Translations under genes and position numbers: made by a program
Shown: piece by piece, positions 1 to 3,382 of the stretch
How positions within the stretch are numbered: position 1 is the first letter of the stretch
How the letters are laid out: each line of letters opens with the position of its first letter
Origin: Candidatus Poribacteria bacterium
GTDB taxonomy: Bacteria > Poribacteria > DTPJ01
Assembly: GCA_011334435.1 (NCBI GenBank)
Contig: DTPJ01000255.1
Span: 1-5,311 of the forward strand
DNA: 5,311 bases
Reading direction: 5' to 3'
The notes under the pieces: generated by a model
Seen by the model: only the letters and a program-made list of their open reading frames with translations
Database searches by the model: none
What the model was told of the DNA's origin: nothing

Positions 1-444
1 GAAAACCTTGAACAGATCATCGTTCCTACCCAAAAGGTTACTGAAATCAAGGACGGGAAGAAAAGAGTTTTGACAAAAACCTCATTTCCAGGATATGTTT
101 TAGTAAAGATGGACTTAAACGATGATCTATGGTATATTGTTCGTAGCACGCCGGGTGTTATGGGATTCGTTGGTAGCGGCAATCATCCAATTCCTCTTGA
201 TGAGGAGGAAGTTGAAAATATAATCAGCGGTGGTGAAAGAAGGACCCGCGATGAGGCTAAACGAAAGTTTGATTTTTCTGTGGGCGATAAAGTTAAGGTT
301 ATAGAAGGACCTTTCGCAGGTTTTTCAGGAACTATTGACGAGCTTAATGAGGAAAAGAGTAAGCTAAAATTAATGATTTCTATATTTGGAAGATCAACAC
401 CTGTGGAATTGGAATTTCACCAAATAGAAAAAACACAGGATTAA
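1..444 (+). CDS. nusG: Transcription termination/antitermination factor NusG, 3' part (5' end outside window)
   Basis: NusG binds the RNA polymerase clamp through its NGN domain. Its C-terminal KOW domain recruits Rho or ribosomal protein S10, linking transcription elongation to termination or translation. The reading frame is open from base 1, so the gene enters from the left. The in-frame TTG at 70 is an internal leucine codon, not a start. The visible 147 residues begin inside the NGN domain (NLEQIIVPTQKV, then the family motif FPGYVLVKM near residues 30-38 and RSTPGVMGFVG near 47-57). The KOW domain spans about residues 91-145, with VGDKVKV, EGPFAGFSG and the near-invariant SIFGRSTPVELEF. 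Compared with E. coli NusG (181 aa), about 40 N-terminal residues are missing off the edge. The frame is intact. rplK follows after 21 nt, the usual order, and is presumably cotranscribed. Confidence 0.97.
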   Translation, partial: ENLEQIIVPTQKVTEIKDGKKRVLTKTSFPGYVLVKMDLNDDLWYIVRSTPGVMGFVGSGNHPIPLDEEEVENIISGGERRTRDEAKRKFDFSVGDKVKVIEGPFAGFSGTIDELNEEKSKLKLMISIFGRSTPVELEFHQIEKTQD

Positions 445-465
445 AAGATCGGAGCAGTATAAAAC

Positions 466-894
466 ATGGCAAAGAAAATATTAACAACAGTAAGACTTCA
501 AATTCCAGCAGGACAGGCAACCGCAGGACAACCTGTCGGACCTGCCCTCGGACAACATGGTGTTAATGCAGGAGAATTTGTCAGAGCTTTTAACGCACAG
601 ACTCAAGGACAAGATGGAACGATCGTTTCTGTTTTAGTAACCATTTATGGCGATAGAAGCTTTAGCTTTGTGATTAAATCTCCACCAGCATCTGTTCTTT
701 TGAAAAAAGCAGCTAAACTGGCAAAAGGATCAGGAACGCCGAACTCTAACAAAGTTGGTTCTGTAACAAAGAAAGACATAAGAGAGATCGCACAGATAAA
801 AATGCCTGATCTTAACACCAATGATATTGAGGCTGCTATGCGTATGATAGAAGGAACTGCACACACTATGGGTATAACAGTGGAAGAAGGATAA
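466..894 (+). CDS. rplK: 50S ribosomal protein L11
   Basis: L11 binds the GTPase-associated region of 23S rRNA at the base of the L12 stalk. There it affects elongation-factor function and, in many bacteria, RelA activation. The protein is 142 aa, the same length as E. coli L11. The N-terminal domain (about residues 1-70) has QPVGPALGQHGVN and the YGDRSFSFV segment. The C-terminal RNA-binding domain (about 75-142) has PPASVLLKKAA, KGSGTPN, and IEGTAHTMGI near the end. The ATG at 466 follows a GGAG at 451-454 and gives the standard MAKK start. Residues 20 and 22, usually proline in the linker loop (for example NPSPPVG in E. coli), are Ala and Gln here (TAGQPVGP), while Pro23 and Pro26 are kept. 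The gene lies 21 nt after nusG. No L1-type operator is evident in that gap. Confidence 0.99.
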   Translation: MAKKILTTVRLQIPAGQATAGQPVGPALGQHGVNAGEFVRAFNAQTQGQDGTIVSVLVTIYGDRSFSFVIKSPPASVLLKKAAKLAKGSGTPNSNKVGSVTKKDIREIAQIKMPDLNTNDIEAAMRMIEGTAHTMGITVEEG

Positions 895-905
895 TTGCAG
901 ATTTT

Positions 906-965
906 TAGATGTTAGATATTGTTATATAAAATTCTCTTATGCTAATATCTAATGCCTAACATCTA
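906..965. repeat. Degenerate inverted repeat in the rplK-rplA gap
   Basis: TAGATGTTA (906-914) pairs with TAACATCTA (957-965), and GATATT (915-920) pairs with AATATC (944-949). A 7-nt bulge interrupts the right arm and the loop is 23 nt. TTAGATATT (912-920) can alternatively pair over 9 bp with AATATCTAA (944-952), because the right arm is itself a near-direct repeat (CTAATATCTA at 942-951 and CTAACATCTA at 956-965, period 14). The stem is almost all A/T and no T-run follows directly, so it is not a convincing terminator. It resembles a dispersed degenerate intergenic repeat. Related sequence occurs after rplL. Confidence 0.6.
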
Positions 966-991
966 GTATAAAAAGAGGTTTTTTGGATAAA

Positions 992-1714
992 ATGAAGAGA
1001 GGTAAAAGATATAGAAAGATCAGTGAGTTAGTAGATAAGCAAAAATACTATGAACTTGAAGAAGCTGTTGATCTCGTCAAAAAAACAGCAAGTGCTAAGT
1101 TTGACGAAACAGTTGAATTAGCAACACAACTCGGAGTTGATCTTAGACATGCAGATCAGGCTGTCCGTGGTGCGGTAAGTCTTCCGCATGGAACAGGTAA
1201 GGCTCAGCTCAGAGTGCTTGCATTCGCTCAAGGTGAAAAAGCTACTGAGGCAGAGAACGCTGGTGCAGATTATGTAGGTGGAGAGGAACTCGCTAAAAAG
1301 ATAACTGATGGGTGGCTGGATTTTGACGCAGTTGTTGCTACTCCTGATATGATGCGTGTAGTAGCACCCTTGGGACGTATACTCGGTCCAAGAGGTATGA
1401 TGCCAAGCCCTAGAGCAGGAACCGTAACTAACGAAATCGGAGCGATGATAAAAGAAATTAAAGCGGGACGATTGGAATGGTCATCTAGCACTCGTATTGA
1501 CAGAGTAGGTGCAGTTTTGCATGTCCCTGTTGGCAAGGTATCGTTCACAAAAGATCAACTTAAAGAAAATATATTAACTATGATTGACGCAATTATAAAA
1601 GCCAAACCAGCAGCTGCAAAGGGAAAATATCTTAAAAGCGCATCAATTTCATGCACTATGGGTCCAGGAATAAAACTAGACACACAAGACTTAGTTAATC
1701 TTCTAGAAGGATAA
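992..1714 (+). CDS. rplA: 50S ribosomal protein L1
   Basis: L1 forms the mobile L1 stalk of the 50S subunit, which helps release deacylated tRNA. In many bacteria it also represses its own L11-L1 mRNA. From ATG 992 the protein is 240 aa (E. coli 234). Recognisable segments are VRGAVSLPHGTGK, the hinge and domain II region with DAVVATPDMMRVV, LGRILGPRGMMPSPRAGTVT, and the rRNA-binding TMG at residues 222-224 near the C-terminus. I chose ATG 992 because MKRGKRYRK matches the usual L1 N-terminus. An in-frame TTG at 983 would add three residues. The AGAGG at 974-978 sits 4 nt before TTG and 13 nt before ATG, so neither spacing is ideal and the start carries some doubt. A 4-5 residue insertion (WSSSTRIDRVG, residues 163-173) lies before the conserved HVPVGKVSF strand. 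Confidence 0.97.
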   Translation: MKRGKRYRKISELVDKQKYYELEEAVDLVKKTASAKFDETVELATQLGVDLRHADQAVRGAVSLPHGTGKAQLRVLAFAQGEKATEAENAGADYVGGEELAKKITDGWLDFDAVVATPDMMRVVAPLGRILGPRGMMPSPRAGTVTNEIGAMIKEIKAGRLEWSSSTRIDRVGAVLHVPVGKVSFTKDQLKENILTMIDAIIKAKPAAAKGKYLKSASISCTMGPGIKLDTQDLVNLLEG

Positions 1715-1750
1715 CCACGAGAACTGCATGAGTACAAAAATTGCCCCAGC

Positions 1751-1758
1751 AAGGAGGG
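1751..1758 (+). promoter_or_regulatory. Strong Shine-Dalgarno site that fixes the rplJ start
   Basis: AAGGAGGG is a near-perfect complement of the 16S rRNA 3' end. It lies 7 nt (counted from AGGAGG) before GTG 1765. It therefore supports GTG 1765 over the in-frame TTG at 1741, which would translate through the ribosome-binding site and has no Shine-Dalgarno of its own. Confidence 0.9.
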
Positions 1759-1764
1759 AAAATA

Positions 1765-2397
1765 GTGCCAACTCCAGAAAAACAAGCAATAATTGATGAA
1801 ATAAAAGGAAAGCTTAGTTCAGCACAGATAGCGATTCTTACAGATTTTCAAGGGCTTAAAGTAGCAGAAATGACGGAACTTCGGAAACTGCTACAAAAGG
1901 CAGACATTGATTATAAGGTTTATAAAAACACCTTAATAGGTTTAGCAGCGAAAGAATTAGGCATAATAGGATTAGATAAATATTTGGTAGGTCCAACTGC
2001 ACTTGCATTTAGCAAAAAAGATGACCTCGCAACACCATCAAAGGTTCTAAAAGATTTTGGCGCTAAACATCAGCATCTTAAAGTTAAAGCTGGTATTCTA
2101 AGTAATAAAGCTATCAACGCTGATGATGTAAATGCACTGGTCAACTTGCCGCCAAAAGAGTTTATAATTTCAATGGTTCTCGGAGGTATGCAAGCACCTA
2201 TAATGAAGCTTTTAGGGGTTTTGCAGGCACCTTTGAGAGACCTCGCATCAGTTTTAAAGAATTTGGCAGATAAACGTGGAGCTGGCGAAAGCACGGATAA
2301 TGCACCAACTCCATCAGAGAGTCAAGAAAGCCAAAATACGACTGAGGAAAATAACTCAGACACAAATAGCTCAGACCAACAAACATCCGAGAATTAA
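1765..2397 (+). CDS. rplJ: 50S ribosomal protein L10
   Basis: L10 anchors the L7/L12 dimers to the ribosome by binding 23S rRNA next to L11. From GTG 1765 the protein is 210 aa, longer than E. coli L10 (165 aa). The N-terminal rRNA-binding domain has AILTDFQGLKVAEMTELRKLL and YKVYKNTLIGLAA. The middle has the typical VGPTALAFS and KAGILSNKAI segments. Residues 137-171 form the long helix that carries L12 dimers, with two QAP-containing units (Q143AP, Q154AP) and a third shorter one (SVLKNLADKR). This is the long form of the helix, closer as I recall it to Thermotoga L10 than to E. coli. Residues 172-210 are an unusual tail rich in Ser, Thr, Asn, Gln, Glu and Asp with no Lys, Arg or His. The gap to rplA is only 50 nt, short for a separate L10 autoregulatory leader. 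rplL follows after 51 nt. Confidence 0.97.
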   Translation: MPTPEKQAIIDEIKGKLSSAQIAILTDFQGLKVAEMTELRKLLQKADIDYKVYKNTLIGLAAKELGIIGLDKYLVGPTALAFSKKDDLATPSKVLKDFGAKHQHLKVKAGILSNKAINADDVNALVNLPPKEFIISMVLGGMQAPIMKLLGVLQAPLRDLASVLKNLADKRGAGESTDNAPTPSESQESQNTTEENNSDTNSSDQQTSEN

Positions 2398-2404
2398 TCA
2401 TAAG

Positions 2405-2424
2405 CGACTCGGAATTTTGAATCG
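2405..2424 (+). other. Small possible hairpin between rplJ and rplL
   Basis: CGACTCGG and TTGAATCG can pair with one mismatch and two G-U pairs around an AATT loop, 25 nt before the rplL start. The stem is weak and no T-run follows. It may be chance, or it may help shape the rplL ribosome-binding region. Low confidence. Confidence 0.25.
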
Positions 2425-2448
2425 GTATTACGAGAAAGGTGGAATGAT

Positions 2449-2853
2449 ATGTCTATCACAAGAGAACAAATAATTGAAGCAATTAGCGGAATGTCCGTTT
2501 TGGAATTGATGGAATTAGTGAAGGAATTAGAAGAAAAATTCGGCGTATCCGCTGCTTCTGCAATGCCTATGCCCGCTATGGGAATGGGATTTATGCCTCA
2601 GCAAGCTGAAACTCAAGAAGCTGCCCCTGAGGAAGAAGAGAAGTCTGAATACAGCGTTATTCTGGTTTCTTCCGGTGATAAAAAGATACAGGTTATCAAA
2701 GAAGTTCGCGCAATAACTTCACTTGCCCTTAAAGAAGCCAAAGAGCTTGTTGATAATGCACCATCACCATTAAAAGAAGGTATCAGCAAGCAAGAAGCGG
2801 AAGAAATAAAGAAAAAGATGGAAGAAGCCGGCGCCGTTGTAGAAATAAAATAA
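2449..2853 (+). CDS. rplL: 50S ribosomal protein L7/L12
   Basis: L7/L12 is the multicopy stalk protein whose C-terminal domain recruits EF-G, EF-Tu and other translational GTPases. The protein is 134 aa (E. coli 120). Residues 1-33 are the N-terminal dimerisation helices that bind L10 (MSVLELMELVKELEEKFGV). Residues 34-65 are the flexible hinge. Residues 66-134 are the C-terminal domain, with VIKEVR, LKEAKELVDNAP, LKEGISKQEAEEIKKKMEEAGA and a final VEIK. The factor-contact positions corresponding to E. coli K65, K70, R73, L80 and K84 are kept (K79, K84, R87, L94, K98). The hinge starts with a Met/Pro-rich run (five Met in residues 39-49) and ends with EEEEK, instead of the usual Ala-rich linker. 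ATG 2449 follows AAGGTGG (2436-2442) at 6 nt. No start inside the gene is needed. Confidence 0.99.
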   Translation: MSITREQIIEAISGMSVLELMELVKELEEKFGVSAASAMPMPAMGMGFMPQQAETQEAAPEEEEKSEYSVILVSSGDKKIQVIKEVRAITSLALKEAKELVDNAPSPLKEGISKQEAEEIKKKMEEAGAVVEIK

Positions 2854-2858
2854 TCTCT

Positions 2859-2910
2859 GAATTGAGGCTTGAGATATGGGATATAAAACTCATTCTTAAG
2901 TCTCTAATTC
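2859..2910 (+). other. Long imperfect RNA hairpin just downstream of rplL
   Basis: The left arm is GAATT (2859-2863), GAGGCTTGAGA (2864-2874), a bulged T at 2875, and ATGGG (2876-2880). The right arm is CTCAT (2889-2893), TCTTAAGTCTC (2894-2904), a bulged T at 2905, and AATTC (2906-2910). The loop is ATATAAAA. This makes 21 pairs, three of them G-U, with two single-base bulges. It starts 6 nt after the rplL stop. No clean T-run follows (TAATAACTTTCG), so it does not look like a standard intrinsic terminator. Possible roles are an RNase processing site, a 3'-end stabiliser for the ribosomal-protein mRNA, or the remnant of a palindromic repeat. The pairing is read directly from the sequence; the role is inferred. 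Confidence 0.75.
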
Positions 2911-3097
2911 TAATAACTTTCGTTTTGAATTTTCATTTTGAACTGGTTAATAATACTTGTTGTTTAGCATCTAATATCCAACGTTTAATACACTATTTAA
3001 GTATCTGTCCTTTTGCATTTATTGTTTTTTTCCTCTGTGTAATACATTATTATAAAACTTTACATAATTTGTAAGGCGATTTTTTTGCAATTTCCTA

Positions 3098-3126
3098 TTG
3101 ACATATAAAAATAAATTTGGTATAAT
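3098..3126 (+). promoter_or_regulatory. Near-perfect sigma-70 promoter for rpoB
   Basis: TTGACA at 3098-3103 and TATAAT at 3121-3126 are separated by exactly 17 nt. TGG directly before the -10 box supplies the extended -10 TG. The upstream DNA is A/T-rich with a T7 run at 3080-3086, which could act as an UP element. Transcription would start near 3131-3133, giving a leader of about 250 nt before rpoB. Both hexamers match consensus, the spacing is ideal, and the site lies in non-coding DNA before a highly expressed gene, so a real promoter is likely. It would let rpoB be transcribed separately from the ribosomal-protein genes. Confidence 0.88.
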
Positions 3127-3331
3127 ATAAAGTTTACTTATGAGACTATGATCCCACAATTTTGATCTGAGGAATAGCAAGGTTGCAACTTTGGAAACTT
3201 CATTTTCCTTCCGTGATTTACCCATTTTTTCTTACGCTATTATTATGTAGTTTTAATTATAGCGATATATATATCAAACCAAATTATGTTAGGTTTTTGT
3301 TTAATTGCAGATAATTTTTGTATTTATTTGT

Positions 3332-3353
3332 CACTAACAATACGTTTTTAGTG
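3332..3353 (+). other. Hairpin in the rpoB leader (upstream of the pair)
   Basis: CACTAA (3332-3337) and TTAGTG (3348-3353) pair perfectly over 6 bp around a 10-nt loop. It ends 2 nt before the next hairpin, so the two could stack. No protein or ligand can be assigned. Confidence 0.45.
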
Positions 3354-3355
3354 TG

Positions 3356-3375
3356 CCATCTTTTTACGATGGAGG
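3356..3375 (+). promoter_or_regulatory. Hairpin abutting the rpoB Shine-Dalgarno
   Basis: CCATC (3356-3360) pairs with GATGG (3368-3372) around a 7-nt loop, TTTTTAC. The last two bases of the stem are the first two of the Shine-Dalgarno GGAGG (3371-3375), which lies 7 nt before ATG 3383. The stem could therefore partly mask ribosome binding, or it could hold the site at a stem edge and expose it. The Shine-Dalgarno settles the rpoB start; an in-frame GTG at 3353 has none. Confidence 0.55.
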
Positions 3376-3382
3376 AGAGACT

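Larger units (their letters stand above)
2854..3382 (+). other. 529-nt non-coding regulatory gap between rplL and rpoB
   Basis: This is by far the longest gap in the window. From left to right it holds a long hairpin just after rplL, a T-rich stretch (about 2911-3097) with degenerate short repeats, a near-consensus promoter at 3098-3126, and an AT-rich leader ending at the rpoB Shine-Dalgarno. The short repeats are TTTTGAA at 2923-2929 and 2936-2942, and TAATACACTATT at 2986-2997 against TAATACATTATT at 3040-3051. Short open frames occur here on both strands, but they have no ribosome-binding site, overlap the hairpin or promoter, and encode only compositionally biased peptides. I see no gene. 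E. coli also has a regulatory gap here, with an attenuator and an RNase III site. Confidence 0.8.
3133..3382 (+). promoter_or_regulatory. Long 5' leader of the rpoB transcript, uncharacterised
   Basis: The leader runs from the predicted start site to the rpoB ATG. Its first part (about 3143-3225) is less AT-rich than the rest and can fold. GAGGAA (3169-3174) pairs with TTCCTT (3205-3210), enclosing a hairpin CAAGG/CTTTG (3178-3182 with 3189-3193). A competing stem, GGAAA/TTTCC (3193-3197 with 3204-3208), excludes that arrangement. A T6 run follows at 3225-3230. The middle is very AT-rich and contains a 12-nt palindrome GATATATATATC (3264-3275). The end holds two tandem hairpins. I do not recognise a known riboswitch, T-box or ribosomal-protein leader in it. 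A regulatory role is inferred only from length, position and possible alternative folds. Confidence 0.5.

Noticed and set aside
445..465. L1-binding operator before rplK
   Set aside because: The gap is only 21 nt and shows no stem resembling the L1 site on 23S rRNA.
645..866. Open frame on the - strand inside rplK
   Set aside because: It is antisense to an intact conserved gene and has no recognisable protein features.
983..991. TTG 983 as the rplA start
   Set aside because: It sits only 4 nt after AGAGG and adds MDK before the family-typical MKRGKRY start. It remains possible, but ATG 992 fits better.
1270..1785. Two - strand open frames within rplA and the rplJ start
   Set aside because: Shadows of the coding strand; rplA and rplJ are clear full-length family members here.
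2276..2473. + strand open frame overlapping the rplJ tail and the rplL start
   Set aside because: It overlaps two conserved genes out of frame, and its Lys/Arg/Gln-rich product matches nothing recognisable.
2862..3074. Possible 70-aa hydrophobic protein after rplL
   Set aside because: It starts with TTG inside the long hairpin with no Shine-Dalgarno, and its hydrophobicity follows from T-rich DNA.
3140..3168. Tiny leader-peptide frames (ATGAGACTATGA, then ATG to TGA at 3149-3166)
   Set aside because: They overlap through ATGA but encode only 3 and 5 residues and lack a ribosome-binding site, so coding attenuation cannot be supported.
3019..3225. Possible 68-aa protein on the - strand across the rpoB promoter
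   Set aside because: It has a low-complexity composition and covers a near-perfect promoter on the other strand, so it is most likely chance.
3276..3299. AAACC/GGTTT hairpin followed by T-rich DNA as an intrinsic terminator
   Set aside because: The stem has only 5 bp with two G-C pairs and an 11-nt loop, too weak for a confident terminator, and it lies ahead of an essential gene.
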